Of a stretch of 64,000 bases of DNA, positions 34,214-43,285 are shown one piece after another (the first letter of the stretch is position 1; each line of letters begins with the position of its first letter). The DNA lies in assembly GCF_014190805.1 (NCBI RefSeq), contig NZ_JACHVQ010000001.1:1302001-1366000 (forward strand). The letters run 5' to 3'. Position numbers and translations under genes: made by a program. The stretch is from Flexivirga oryzae (GTDB lineage Bacteria > Actinomycetota > Actinomycetes > Actinomycetales > Dermatophilaceae). Under the pieces are notes generated by a model. The model did no database searches and was not told the origin of the DNA. It was given only the letters and a program-made list of their open reading frames with translations.

Positions 34214-35365
34214 ATGAGTGTCACCGCCGCCAAGGGCTTCCGCGCCGCCGGCGTCACGGCCGGTCTGAAGCCCAGCGGGAAGCCGGACGTCGCCGTCGTG
34301 GTCAACGACGGCCCCGAGCACGTCGGCGCCGCGGTGTTCACCAGCAACCGCGTCGAGGCGGCCCCGGTGACCTGGTCACGCCAGGTCGTCACGGACGGCC
34401 GGGTGGACGCGGTGATCCTCAACTCCGGCGGCGCCAACGCGATCACCGGCGGCCAGGGCTTCGCCGACACCCACGCAACGGCCGAGCACCTGGCGGACCG
34501 ACTCGGCGTCTCCGCGGGTGACGTGGTCGTGTGCTCGACCGGGCTCATCGGCGAACTCCTGCCGATGCCCAAGCTGCTCGCCGGCGCCGACGAAGCGGTG
34601 GAAACCCTTTCAGCAGAGGGTGGTTCCGCTGCTGCGGAGGCGATCATGACAACCGACACCGTGGCCAAGGAGGCGGTGTCGACCGGCGACGGGTGGACCG
34701 TCGGCGGCATGGCGAAGGGCGCCGGGATGCTCGCGCCCGCCCTCGCCACGATGCTGGTGGTCGTCACCACGGACGCCCTGATCGACCCGACGCAGGCGTC
34801 TGAAGCGCTCCGCGCGGCGACGTCGGTCAGCTTCGACCGGGTCGACTCCGACGGATGCCAGTCCACCAACGACACCGTGCTGCTCATGGCGTCCGGTGCG
34901 TCCGGCGCGCGGCCCGACCCCGCGCAGTTCGGTGCGGCGCTGACCGAGGTCTGCACCGACCTCGCGCAACAGCTCATCGGCGACGCCGAAGGCGCGGCGC
35001 ACGACATCACCATCGAGACCGTGCACGCGGCAACACTGGAGGATGCCCTCGAGGTCGGCCGGGCGATCGCACGCAACAACCTCTTCAAGTGTGCGATCTT
35101 CGGGCAGGACCCCAACTGGGGCCGCATCCTCGCCGCTCTCGGCACCACCAAGGCGGCGTTCGAGCCGGGCAGGCTCGGCGTGTGCATCAACGGGATCCAG
35201 GTGTGCCGCGACGGTGGCGTCGGTGACGATCGCAACCTGGTCGACCTCACCGGCCGGGACGTGCACATCGTCGTCGACCTCGACGCCGGCGACGAGACGG
35301 CGACCATCTGGACCAACGACCTGACCCACGACTACGTCCACGAGAACTCGGCCTACTCGACATGA
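34214..35365 (+). CDS. argJ: Bifunctional glutamate N-acetyltransferase/ornithine acetyltransferase
   Basis: Transfers acetyl from N-acetylornithine to glutamate, recycling the acetyl group; bifunctional members also use acetyl-CoA. The 383-residue precursor self-cleaves within KGAGMLAPALATML before the nucleophile Thr179. The oxyanion region CSTGLIGELLPM and the C-terminal DLTHDYVHENSAYST are conserved. GAAGGAG precedes the ATG. The stop overlaps argB as ATGA. With argJ, a separate argE is not needed; argA may or may not exist elsewhere. Confidence 0.96.
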   Translation: MSVTAAKGFRAAGVTAGLKPSGKPDVAVVVNDGPEHVGAAVFTSNRVEAAPVTWSRQVVTDGRVDAVILNSGGANAITGGQGFADTHATAEHLADRLGVSAGDVVVCSTGLIGELLPMPKLLAGADEAVETLSAEGGSAAAEAIMTTDTVAKEAVSTGDGWTVGGMAKGAGMLAPALATMLVVVTTDALIDPTQASEALRAATSVSFDRVDSDGCQSTNDTVLLMASGASGARPDPAQFGAALTEVCTDLAQQLIGDAEGAAHDITIETVHAATLEDALEVGRAIARNNLFKCAIFGQDPNWGRILAALGTTKAAFEPGRLGVCINGIQVCRDGGVGDDRNLVDLTGRDVHIVVDLDAGDETATIWTNDLTHDYVHENSAYST

Positions 35366-36273
35366 AGCGCATTCCCACCGATCTGGCGACGGCGACGGTC
35401 AAGGCGAACACCCTGGTCCAGGCGCTGCCGTGGCTGGAGCGTTTCCGCGGTGCGCTCGTCGTGGTCAAGTACGGCGGCAACGCCATGGTCGACGACGAGC
35501 TCAAGGCGAGCTTCGCGCAGGACGTCGCGTTCCTGCGCTACGCCGGCCTGCGCCCCGTCGTCGTGCACGGCGGAGGCCCGCAGATCCAGGCCATGCTCGA
35601 CCGGCTCGGCATCGCATCGGAGTTCAAGGGCGGCCTGCGGGTCACCTCGACCGAGGCGATGGATGTGGTGCGCATGGTGCTCACCGGGCAGGTGTCCCGC
35701 GAACTCGTCGGCCTGATCAATCAGCACGGTCCGCTCGCGGTGGGTATGTCGGGCGAGGACGGCGCACTGTTCGGCGCCCGCCGCCGCGGTGCTGTCGTCA
35801 ACGGCGAGACGGTGGACATCGGCCATGTGGGCGATGTCGTCACCGTGAACCCGGAGGCGGTCGAAGACCTGCTCGCGGCCGGGCGTATCCCGGTCGTGTC
35901 GTCGGTGGCACCCGACCTGGACCACGACGGCGAGGTGCTGAACGTCAACGCGGACACCGCAGCCGCAGCGCTGGCAGTCGCCCTCGGGGCGCACAAGCTG
36001 GTCGTGCTCACCGATGTCGAAGGCGTCTACGCCGACTGGCCCGACAAGGACAGCCTGCTGAGCTCGCTGCCGGTCAGCCAGGCCGAGGAGCTGCTCCACC
36101 ACGTCGACGCCGGGATGGTGCCGAAGCTGGAGGCCTGCGTGCGCGCCATCCGCGGCGGCGTGCCGCAGACCCACGTCGTCGACGGCCGGTCGGCACACTC
36201 GATCCTGCTGGAGATCTTCACCGATGAGGGCATCGGCACGATGGTCCTCCCCGATGACCCGGAGGCATCATGA
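35362..36273 (+). CDS. argB: Acetylglutamate kinase
   Basis: Phosphorylates N-acetylglutamate, usually the arginine-feedback step. The 303 residues show VVKYGGNAM, VVHGGGPQI and the ATP-side KLVVLTDVEGVY. The N-terminal extension (about 1-30) matches the arginine-sensitive hexameric type, where this helix links dimers. Overlaps both neighbours by 4 bases. Confidence 0.97.
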   Translation: MKRIPTDLATATVKANTLVQALPWLERFRGALVVVKYGGNAMVDDELKASFAQDVAFLRYAGLRPVVVHGGGPQIQAMLDRLGIASEFKGGLRVTSTEAMDVVRMVLTGQVSRELVGLINQHGPLAVGMSGEDGALFGARRRGAVVNGETVDIGHVGDVVTVNPEAVEDLLAAGRIPVVSSVAPDLDHDGEVLNVNADTAAAALAVALGAHKLVVLTDVEGVYADWPDKDSLLSSLPVSQAEELLHHVDAGMVPKLEACVRAIRGGVPQTHVVDGRSAHSILLEIFTDEGIGTMVLPDDPEAS

Positions 36274-37460
36274 CCACGAACAACGAATGGTTACAACGGT
36301 ATTCGGACAGCATCCTCGGGGTGTTCGGCACGCCACCGCTTGTGTTGTCGCACGGTGACGGCTGCTACGTCTGGGACGTCGACGGCCGGCGTTACCTGGA
36401 TCTGGTCGGCGGCATCGCAGTCAACGCGCTCGGCCACGGGCACCCGGCGATGGTCTCCGCCGTCTCCAAGCAGGCCTCGGAGGCGCTGCACATCTCCAAC
36501 CTCTTCACCTCGCCCGGGCAGGTTCTGCTCGCCGAACGCCTGCTGGAGATCTCCGGAGCTCCGGCGGGGTCGCGGGTCTTCTTCGGCAACTCCGGGGCCG
36601 AGGCGATCGAGGCGTCGATCAAACTGGCTCGCCGCACCGGTCGCACCGGCATCGTCGCGGCGGAGCACGCCTTCCACGGCCGGACGACCGGCGCCCTGGC
36701 GCTGACCCACAAGGCCGCCTACCGGGAGCCGTTCGAGCCACTGCTGCCCGGTGTCACCCACGTGCCGTACGACGACACGGACGCCCTGCGCGACGCCGTG
36801 AACGAGACCACGAGCGCCGTGGTGCTCGAACCCGTCCAGGGCGAGGCCGGCGTCATCGCGCCGGCCGTCGACTTCCTGCGGGAGGCGCGTGACATCACCC
36901 GGGCCGCCGGGGCGCTGCTGATCATCGACGAGATCCAGACCGGCATCGGCCGCACCGGGACCTGGTTCGGCTTCCAGCACGCCGGGATCGTGCCGGACGC
37001 GATCACGCTCGCCAAGGGACTCGGCGGCGGCGTGCCGATCGGCGCCATGGTCACCTTCGGACCCGACGTGTCGGCCCTGCTGACCGCAGGTCAGCACGGC
37101 ACGACGTTCGGCGGCAATCCGCTCGCGGCGGCGGCCGGGCTCGCCGTGCTCGGGGCGATCGAGGAGGAAGGCCTGCTCGACCACGCCCAGCGGATGGGCG
37201 AGCACCTGGAGTCGGCCGTCGCAGCCGCAGACATCCCGCACGTGACCGGGGTACGAGGCCAGGGGCTGCTGCGTGCCATCACCCTCGACGGGCCGATCAG
37301 TGCTGCGGTAGCAACGGCCGCCCGCGACGCCGGTTTCATCATCAATCCCGTTGCGCCGGAAGCGATTCGGCTGGCGCCCCCGCTCGTCATACAGGCCGAG
37401 CAGCTGGACGCACTCGTGTCCGCGCTCCCCGACATCATCCAGGAGGCAACCGAAGAATGA
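36270..37460 (+). CDS. argD: Acetylornithine aminotransferase
   Basis: Class III PLP aminotransferase of 396 residues. Visible: GNSGAEAIEASIKLARR (phosphate binding), LIIDEIQTGIGRTG with the PLP-contacting Asp, and ITLAKGLGGGVPIGAM with the Schiff-base Lys. Many ArgD proteins also act as succinyldiaminopimelate aminotransferase in lysine synthesis. Overlaps argB and argF by 4 bases each. Confidence 0.97.
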   Translation: MTTNNEWLQRYSDSILGVFGTPPLVLSHGDGCYVWDVDGRRYLDLVGGIAVNALGHGHPAMVSAVSKQASEALHISNLFTSPGQVLLAERLLEISGAPAGSRVFFGNSGAEAIEASIKLARRTGRTGIVAAEHAFHGRTTGALALTHKAAYREPFEPLLPGVTHVPYDDTDALRDAVNETTSAVVLEPVQGEAGVIAPAVDFLREARDITRAAGALLIIDEIQTGIGRTGTWFGFQHAGIVPDAITLAKGLGGGVPIGAMVTFGPDVSALLTAGQHGTTFGGNPLAAAAGLAVLGAIEEEGLLDHAQRMGEHLESAVAAADIPHVTGVRGQGLLRAITLDGPISAAVATAARDAGFIINPVAPEAIRLAPPLVIQAEQLDALVSALPDIIQEATEE

Positions 37461-38386
37461 CCAGGCATTTCCTGCGCGACGACGATCTCACCCCGGCCGA
37501 ACAGCGCACCGTGCTCGAACGCGCCGCTGCGCTGAAGGCGGACCGCTTCGCCCTGCGCCCGCTGCAAGGCCCGCAGGTGGTCGCGTTGATCTTCGACAAG
37601 CCGACCTTGCGAACCCAGTTGTCGTTCACCGTCGGCGTCGCCGAACTCGGCGGCCACCCGATGGTGGTCGACGGCAACCTCGCCCAGATAGGGACGCGCG
37701 AGTCGGTCGCCGACGTGACCCGGGTGATCGAGCGCCACGTGGCCGCGATCGTCTGGCGCACCTACGGGCAGGACCGCATCGAGGAGATGGCGGCGAATTC
37801 CACTGTCCCCGTGGTCAATGCGCTGACCGATGACTTCCACCCCTGCCAGATCCTGGCCGACCTGCTGACGATCACCGAGCACAAGGGCGCGCTCGCCGGG
37901 CTCACCATGACGTATGTCGGGGACGGCGCGAACAACATGGCGCACTCCTACCTGCTCGGCGGCGCCACCGCCGGCATGCACGTGCGCATCGGTGCACCCT
38001 CGACGCACCAGCCCCGTGCGGACATCCTGCAGCGGGCCGGTGAGATCGCCGCCGAAACCGGCGGGTCCGTGAGCGTCACCGATGACCCGATCTCGGCCGT
38101 CCTGGGTGCCGACGTCGTCATCACCGACACGTGGGTGTCGATGGGGCAGGAGGCCGAGGCGGACGACCGCAAGGGCGTCGAGAGCCCGTTCGCCAAGTTC
38201 GCGGTCGACCGCAGCCTGGTGGACCACGCGGCGCAGGACGCGATCGTGATGCACTGTCTACCCGCCTACCGCGGTTTCGAGATCAGCGGGGACGTGATCG
38301 ACGGACCACAGTCGGTGGTGTGGGACGAGGCCGAGAACAGGTTGCACGCGCAGAAGGCAGTGCTGTCGTTCCTGCTCGAATCATGA
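37457..38386 (+). CDS. argF: Ornithine carbamoyltransferase (variant carbamoyl-phosphate loop)
   Basis: Forms citrulline from ornithine and carbamoyl phosphate. The 309 residues have the DEFHPCQ-like motif as DDFHPCQILAD, the ornithine loop TDTWVSMGQE and the catalytic MHCLPAYRG. The carbamoyl-phosphate loop, normally STRTR, reads T50-L-R-T-Q54 (FDKPTLRTQLSF), keeping the central Arg-Thr but losing the outer Ser and Arg. The position in the arg operon and the overall match to anabolic OTC make ornithine the likely substrate, though altered kinetics or an acylated substrate is conceivable. Confidence 0.93.
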   Translation: MTRHFLRDDDLTPAEQRTVLERAAALKADRFALRPLQGPQVVALIFDKPTLRTQLSFTVGVAELGGHPMVVDGNLAQIGTRESVADVTRVIERHVAAIVWRTYGQDRIEEMAANSTVPVVNALTDDFHPCQILADLLTITEHKGALAGLTMTYVGDGANNMAHSYLLGGATAGMHVRIGAPSTHQPRADILQRAGEIAAETGGSVSVTDDPISAVLGADVVITDTWVSMGQEAEADDRKGVESPFAKFAVDRSLVDHAAQDAIVMHCLPAYRGFEISGDVIDGPQSVVWDEAENRLHAQKAVLSFLLES

Positions 38387-38414
38387 GTCCACGCAGCCGG
38401 ATCGGTCGAGGTCG

Positions 38415-38921
38415 ATGACGAACGACAGCTCTCTCGCGAGCAGCCGGGCGGCGCGCCAGCAGCGCATCGTCGACATCCTGACCCGCGAGTCGATCGGTTC
38501 GCAGGCGTCGCTCGCGCAGCGCCTGAAGACGGACGGTATCCGCGTCACCCAGGCCACCCTGTCCCGTGACCTGCTGGACCTCGGCGCGGTGAAGGTGCGG
38601 CTCGGGCGACAGCAGGTGTATGCCGTGCCGGGTGAGGGCGGTGACCGGGCGCTGGTCACCGGTGCCGACGCCGCCGAGGCGGACAACCGCCTCCGGCGGA
38701 TCTGTGCTGAACTACTCGTCACGGCAACGGTTTCCGGCAACCTGGTGGTCCTGCGCACCCCGCCCGGGGCCGCCAACTTCCTGGCCTCCGCGATCGACCG
38801 TGCGGACCTGCCGGACGTGCTCGGCACCATCGCCGGGGATGACACGATTCTGATCATCGCGGCCGACGGGCGCGCCACCGAGGTGAGCGCGACCCTGCTG
38901 GAGATGGCCGGCGAAGGCTGA
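38415..38921 (+). CDS. argR: Arginine repressor
   Basis: A 168-residue ArgR. The winged helix has SLAQRLKTDGIRVTQATLSRDLLDLG, with the SRDL recognition helix. The C-terminal hexamer domain includes the arginine-binding GTIAGDDTILIIAAD region. It is part of the operon it represses through the box before argC. The ATG follows argF by 28 bases. Confidence 0.96.
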   Translation: MTNDSSLASSRAARQQRIVDILTRESIGSQASLAQRLKTDGIRVTQATLSRDLLDLGAVKVRLGRQQVYAVPGEGGDRALVTGADAAEADNRLRRICAELLVTATVSGNLVVLRTPPGAANFLASAIDRADLPDVLGTIAGDDTILIIAADGRATEVSATLLEMAGEG

Positions 38922-38970
38922 AGACCGACGACGATGCAAAACACCGACCACGACTGAGAGTGAGCATGCA

Positions 38971-40416
38971 GTGACCGACTCCGAAGAACGACTGAGCCTG
39001 TGGGGCGGCCGCTTCGCCGGTGGCCCGGCCGACGCGCTGGCTGCGTTGTCGAAATCGACGCATTTCGACTGGCGGCTGGCACCCTACGACATCGCCGGCT
39101 CGAAGGCGCACGCGCGCGTGCTGCACGGGGCGGGTCTGCTCGACGACGGGACGCTCGACGCCATGTTGACCGCACTGCAGCAGCTGGCCGACGACGTGCG
39201 CGGCGGAGCGTTCGAACCCGCCGCCGACGACGAGGACGTGCACACCGCGCTGGAACGCGGTCTGATCGAACGCGCCGGGGCCGACGTCGGTGGCCGGCTG
39301 CGCGCCGGGCGATCCCGCAACGACCAGGTAGCCACGTTGTTCCGGATGTACCTGCGCGATCACGCTCGTTCCGTGTCGATGCTGCTGCTCGACGTCGTGG
39401 ATGCGCTGGTGGCCCAGGCGGCGGAGCACGCCGACGTCCCGATGCCGGGTCGGACGCACCTGCAGCACGCCCAGCCGGTGCTGCTTGCCCACCACCTGCT
39501 CGCGCACGCGTGGGCGTTGCTGCGTGACGTCGAACGCTTCCGCGACTGGGACCGCCGGACAGACGAATCGCCATACGGTTCAGGTGCTTTGGCGGGTTCC
39601 TCGCTGGGGCTGGACCCGCAGGCGGTCGCGCAGGACCTGGGCTTCAGCAGCTCGACCCGCAACTCGATCGACGGCACCGCGTCGCGTGACTTCGTGGCCG
39701 AGTTCTCCTTCGTGGCAGCCATGTCCGCTGTCGACGTCTCCCGGATCGCCGAGGAGGTGGTGCTCTGGGCGACCAAGGAGTTCTCGTTCGTGACGCTGGA
39801 CGATGCGTTCTCGACCGGGTCCAGCATCATGCCGCAGAAGAAGAACCCGGATGTCGCCGAACTCGCCCGCGGCAAGGCAGGCCGGCTCATCGGCGACCTG
39901 GCCGGGCTGCTGACGACGCTCAAGGCGTTGCCGCTGGCCTACAACCGGGACCTGCAGGAGGACAAGGAGCCGGTGTTCGACGCGGTCGACACCCTCGAGG
40001 TGCTGTTACCTGCATTCTCCGGCATGGTCGGCACGCTGACCTTCCACGCCGATCGGCTCAGTTCACTTGCGCCGCAGGGCTTTGCACTCGCGACGGACGT
40101 GGCCGAGTGGCTGGTCAAGCAGGGCGTCCCGTTCCGCGTCGCCCACGAGGTCGCGGGGGAGTGCGTCCGTGTCTGCGAATCGCGGGACATCGAGCTGTGG
40201 GACCTGACCGACGAGGACCTGGCCGCGATCAACCCCGCGCTCACCCCGCGGGTGCGCTCGGTGCTCAGCGTCGAGGGTTCACTCGCGTCGCGCGACGGTG
40301 TGGGCGGCACTGCACCGCAGCGGGTCGCCGAGCAACTGCAGCAGGCCCGGGACACGGCCACGTCGGCCAGGACCTGGGCGGCCGCGGAGCTCGACTTCCC
40401 GCAGCGGGTGCGCTGA
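38971..40416 (+). CDS. argH: Argininosuccinate lyase
   Basis: Splits argininosuccinate to arginine and fumarate. The 481-residue member of the fumarase/aspartase superfamily begins LWGGRFAGGPADALAALSKS, carries RSRNDQVATLFRMYLRD and the signature loop GSSIMPQKKNPD with the catalytic Ser. It follows argR directly; in many actinobacteria argG lies in this gap, but here only 49 bases separate the genes. The start is GTG or the equivalent codon at 38971 (gTGACCGACTCC). Confidence 0.97.
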   Translation: MTDSEERLSLWGGRFAGGPADALAALSKSTHFDWRLAPYDIAGSKAHARVLHGAGLLDDGTLDAMLTALQQLADDVRGGAFEPAADDEDVHTALERGLIERAGADVGGRLRAGRSRNDQVATLFRMYLRDHARSVSMLLLDVVDALVAQAAEHADVPMPGRTHLQHAQPVLLAHHLLAHAWALLRDVERFRDWDRRTDESPYGSGALAGSSLGLDPQAVAQDLGFSSSTRNSIDGTASRDFVAEFSFVAAMSAVDVSRIAEEVVLWATKEFSFVTLDDAFSTGSSIMPQKKNPDVAELARGKAGRLIGDLAGLLTTLKALPLAYNRDLQEDKEPVFDAVDTLEVLLPAFSGMVGTLTFHADRLSSLAPQGFALATDVAEWLVKQGVPFRVAHEVAGECVRVCESRDIELWDLTDEDLAAINPALTPRVRSVLSVEGSLASRDGVGGTAPQRVAEQLQQARDTATSARTWAAAELDFPQRVR

Positions 40417-40418
40417 GC

Positions 40419-41351
40419 TCAGCAGGTGGAGCTCGGGCGCGTCCGAGTCCCGGCACGTAACCTGCGCAGCATCCGTGCGTCGTCGAAACCGACTGCTTGC
40501 GCTGCGCTTTCGCGGGTCGCCCCCTGCGTGACCAGCAGCTCCGCCTTCTCGCACCGCAGTAGTTGCTGGTAGCGCAGCGGGGTGAGACCGGTCGCCTCGA
40601 CGAACGCCCGCGTCAGCGTCCGCTCGCTGACGCCACAGACCGCCGCCACCTGAGCAAGCGGCAGCTTCTGGTCGAACTGCGCGTCGATGAAGTCCTGCGC
40701 ACGGTGCACCGTCTCACGCAGGTGATCGCGGCAGCGCAGCATCGCGCCCAGTTGCTCCGCCTGACCGTTCCGGCGCCCGTAGACGACCATCGTGCGCGCA
40801 ACGCGCGCCGCCAGCGCCGGGCCGTCGCGACCGGCCACCAGATCGAGGGCCAGGTCGATCCCGCTGGCGATGCCCGCGGACGTGACCACCCGGTCGTCCT
40901 CGACGAACAGCCGGTCGCGCAGGACCCGGGTCGCCGGATACCGGTGCTGCAGCAGGTCCTGCACCTCGTGGTGGGTCGTGCTCAGCCGGCCGTCGAGCAA
41001 CCCGGCGGCACCGAGCGCGAAGGCGCCGGCGCAGATGCTGCCCACCGTGCCACCCGCGTCGTGGTGCTGGATCAGCCTCTGCAATTGCGTCCAGTCCACG
41101 GGTTGTCGCCAGTCCGGCCGGTCGGGGATCTTCCAGCCCGGCACGAGGACCAGGTCGTCGGTCGTCAGGGCCGGCCACGAGGTCGCCACGTCGAGCGGCA
41201 GTCCCTGATGGCTCGCCACCCGCGCCCGTGTCCCGACGAAGTGCAGGTCGTATGTCGCGCCCAGGTCGGCCGCCGACGCGAACACCTGTGCCGGGCCCGC
41301 GACGTCGAGCAGATGGACCTGCGGCGCGAGGACGAAAACGACAAGAGTCAT
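40419..41351 (-). CDS. GlxA-type transcriptional regulator (DJ-1/PfpI plus AraC domains)
   Basis: The 310 residues form an N-terminal DJ-1/PfpI-like domain (about 1-170) with the nucleophile-elbow region GSICAGAFALGAAGLLDG, and an AraC-type DNA-binding domain (about 205-310) with VAAVCGVSERTLTRAFVEATGLTPLRY. The final residues are short and Arg-rich. Its stop lies 3 bases beyond the argH stop on the opposite strand, so the transcripts converge. It may control the isochorismatase-like gene immediately upstream on the same strand; the two are 7 bases apart. Confidence 0.92.
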   Translation of the reverse strand: MTLVVFVLAPQVHLLDVAGPAQVFASAADLGATYDLHFVGTRARVASHQGLPLDVATSWPALTTDDLVLVPGWKIPDRPDWRQPVDWTQLQRLIQHHDAGGTVGSICAGAFALGAAGLLDGRLSTTHHEVQDLLQHRYPATRVLRDRLFVEDDRVVTSAGIASGIDLALDLVAGRDGPALAARVARTMVVYGRRNGQAEQLGAMLRCRDHLRETVHRAQDFIDAQFDQKLPLAQVAAVCGVSERTLTRAFVEATGLTPLRYQQLLRCEKAELLVTQGATRESAAQAVGFDDARMLRRLRAGTRTRPSSTC

Positions 41352-41358
41352 GATCCGG

Positions 41359-41967
41359 TCATTGTGGCACCGTCACCGCCCGTTCGCTGCGTACGTCGTC
41401 GATCGTCAGAATCCGCGCGAATCGACCCGCCAGCGCGTACTCGGTGCGTTCGATGACCGCTGCCGTGCCGAGTGTCCGTGGATCAAGCAGGAGTTGCTCG
41501 TACGGCTGGTCGGGGTTGGCGTCTCGATGCGGGATCGGGAACGTCGCGGTCGCGTCGATGACGAAGTCGACGTCGTACCCGAGATCGGCTGCGAGCCGGG
41601 CGGTGGTCTCGCAGCACTGCTCGGTCTGAATGCCGCAGACCCGCAGCCGGCGAACGCCATGTTCGGTCAGCATCTGTTGTAACCGCGTGGTGGTGAACGC
41701 ATTACGGGAGGTCTTGATCAGGACCGGCTCGCTGTCCGCCGGGTCGAGTCCAGGTTGGGGCTCGACCAGCCCGGTCGACGGGTCGAACGCGGTGCCGGTG
41801 CCCGGTTCGGCGTGCAGGATCCAGATGACCTCGTCGCCGGACCGGCGGGCGTCGTCGACCAGGAGCTGCGCGCGGGTGGCGATGTGCGGGTCGGAGACCG
41901 CCCGCCAGCGTGGCAGCGCGGTGAACGACTGCTGGATGTCGATGACCAGGATCGCGGTGTGCGTCAT
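41359..41967 (-). CDS. Isochorismatase-family cysteine hydrolase
   Basis: About 202 residues. The catalytic Asp is in LVIDIQQSF (Asp10) and the Cys in VCGIQTEQCCETTARLA. These point to a nicotinamidase, peroxyureidoacrylate or related amide hydrolase rather than true isochorismatase. The ATG at 41967 is chosen because homology starts there; the frame is open much further upstream without coding character. It probably forms a two-gene unit with the GlxA-type regulator downstream. The substrate is unknown. Confidence 0.88.
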   Translation of the reverse strand: MTHTAILVIDIQQSFTALPRWRAVSDPHIATRAQLLVDDARRSGDEVIWILHAEPGTGTAFDPSTGLVEPQPGLDPADSEPVLIKTSRNAFTTTRLQQMLTEHGVRRLRVCGIQTEQCCETTARLAADLGYDVDFVIDATATFPIPHRDANPDQPYEQLLLDPRTLGTAAVIERTEYALAGRFARILTIDDVRSERAVTVPQ

Positions 41968-42087
41968 ACCCCAATCGTCGCCGCGAACGAGCGCCCGGTG
42001 AAGAGCCGATCCGGTCATCATCCGGACCGATCCGGTCACGCCGGATATCGCGGTGCGGCGGCACGGAGCGTCTGCCAGACTGCGGCC

Positions 42088-42639
42088 ATGGCGTTCATCC
42101 TGCAGTTGGTCGGCCCTCCCGCGTCCGGTAAGCGGACCATCGGAGCGCTGGTGGCGGAGCGCACCGGCGCAGCACTGGTGGACAACCATCTGATCAACGA
42201 CCCGGTGTTCACCGCGCTCGGTGTCAACGGGATGGGCAGCCTGCACCCGCAGGCCCTGCCGATGGCCGGGCGGGTCCGACGGATCGTCCACGAGGCGGTC
42301 CTTGCGGCCCCGCCGGAGACGTCGCACATCTTCACCAGCTGGCTGGTGGACACGCCCGAGGACGCCGCTGCCTTCGAGGTGGTCCGCAAGCTCGCCGCGG
42401 AGCGCGGTGCGACGTTCCACTCGGTCTGGTTGAGCTGCGCACCGGCCGAGATGGGCCGGCGGTTGACCCTGCCGGACCGCGCGGTCCGCAACAAGCTGCG
42501 CGACCCGTCGAAGCTGGACGACATCGTCTCGCTCGGTGCCGCGCCGCCGCCCGCGGACGCGCTGCGGCTCGACACGACCCGGACCAGCGCGACCGACACG
42601 GCGGATCGGATCGTGGAGTGGCTCGATGGACGCGACTGA
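42088..42639 (+). CDS. Small P-loop (shikimate-kinase-like) protein
   Basis: A 183-residue protein starting with an ATP-binding loop GPPASGKRT (9-17), with a lid-like DRAVRNKLRDPSKLDD toward the C-terminus and LRLDTTRTSATDTADRIVEW at the end. This is the layout of small-molecule or nucleoside kinases. No substrate signature is visible. It overlaps the glycosylase gene by 14 bases, suggesting co-translation. It is divergent from the isochorismatase-like gene. Confidence 0.85.
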   Translation: MAFILQLVGPPASGKRTIGALVAERTGAALVDNHLINDPVFTALGVNGMGSLHPQALPMAGRVRRIVHEAVLAAPPETSHIFTSWLVDTPEDAAAFEVVRKLAAERGATFHSVWLSCAPAEMGRRLTLPDRAVRNKLRDPSKLDDIVSLGAAPPPADALRLDTTRTSATDTADRIVEWLDGRD

Positions 42640-43222
42640 CCCCTTCGAGACCGCGCGCCGGCTGCTGGGTGCCCACCTGATCGGCCGTGCGGTGACGGTC
42701 CGCCTCACCGAGGTCGAGGCGTATGCCGGGGAGCGCGACCCCGGCTCGCACGCCTTCCGCGGCCGCACCGCCCGCAACGAGGTGATGTTCGGCCCGGCCG
42801 GGCACCTCTACTGCTATTTCAGCTACGGCATGCACACCTGCTGCAACTACGTCTGCGGCCCCGACGGTGAGGCGGCGGCCGTGCTGCTGCGCGCCGGCGA
42901 GGTGATCGACGGCATCGGCTTGGCGCGCGAGCGACGGCACACGACCGTCGATCGGTCCCTGGCACGCGGACCCGCCTGCCTGACGCAGGCGCTCGGGATC
43001 GAGCTGTCGGACAAGGGGGTCGACCTGCACGCGACTGGCTCTGCGGTCCGGGTCGAGTGGCAGGCCGCGCTGCCCTCGGACGTCATACGGACCGGTCCGC
43101 GGGTCGGCGTCAGCGGGGCGGGAGGCGACGGCGACACCTACCCCTGGCGGTTCTGGGTCGACGGCGACCCCACCGTCTCGGCATACCGACCGGCGAAACC
43201 GCGTCGTCGCCCTCGGACGTGA
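42626..43222 (+). CDS. mpg: DNA-3-methyladenine glycosylase (AAG/MPG family)
   Basis: Excises alkylated purines in base excision repair. The 198-residue protein matches the family: ARRLLGAHLIG, TEVEAYAGERDPGSHAFRGRTARNEVMFG with the catalytic Glu in the TEVEAY strand, and HLYCYFSYGMHTCCNYVC, which lines the base pocket. Basic tail KPRRRPRT. The order mpg-tyrS is conserved with mycobacteria. Confidence 0.94.
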   Translation: MDATDPFETARRLLGAHLIGRAVTVRLTEVEAYAGERDPGSHAFRGRTARNEVMFGPAGHLYCYFSYGMHTCCNYVCGPDGEAAAVLLRAGEVIDGIGLARERRHTTVDRSLARGPACLTQALGIELSDKGVDLHATGSAVRVEWQAALPSDVIRTGPRVGVSGAGGDGDTYPWRFWVDGDPTVSAYRPAKPRRRPRT

Positions 43223-43285
43223 TGCGGCACTCTTGACCCCGGCGGACGATCGCCGCCATACGGAACCGGAAGGACGGAACACATC

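Noticed and set aside
40419..42777. Extended 472-codon form of the isochorismatase-like gene
   Set aside because: The extra N-terminal region is antisense to the P-loop and glycosylase genes; homology starts at the ATG 41967.
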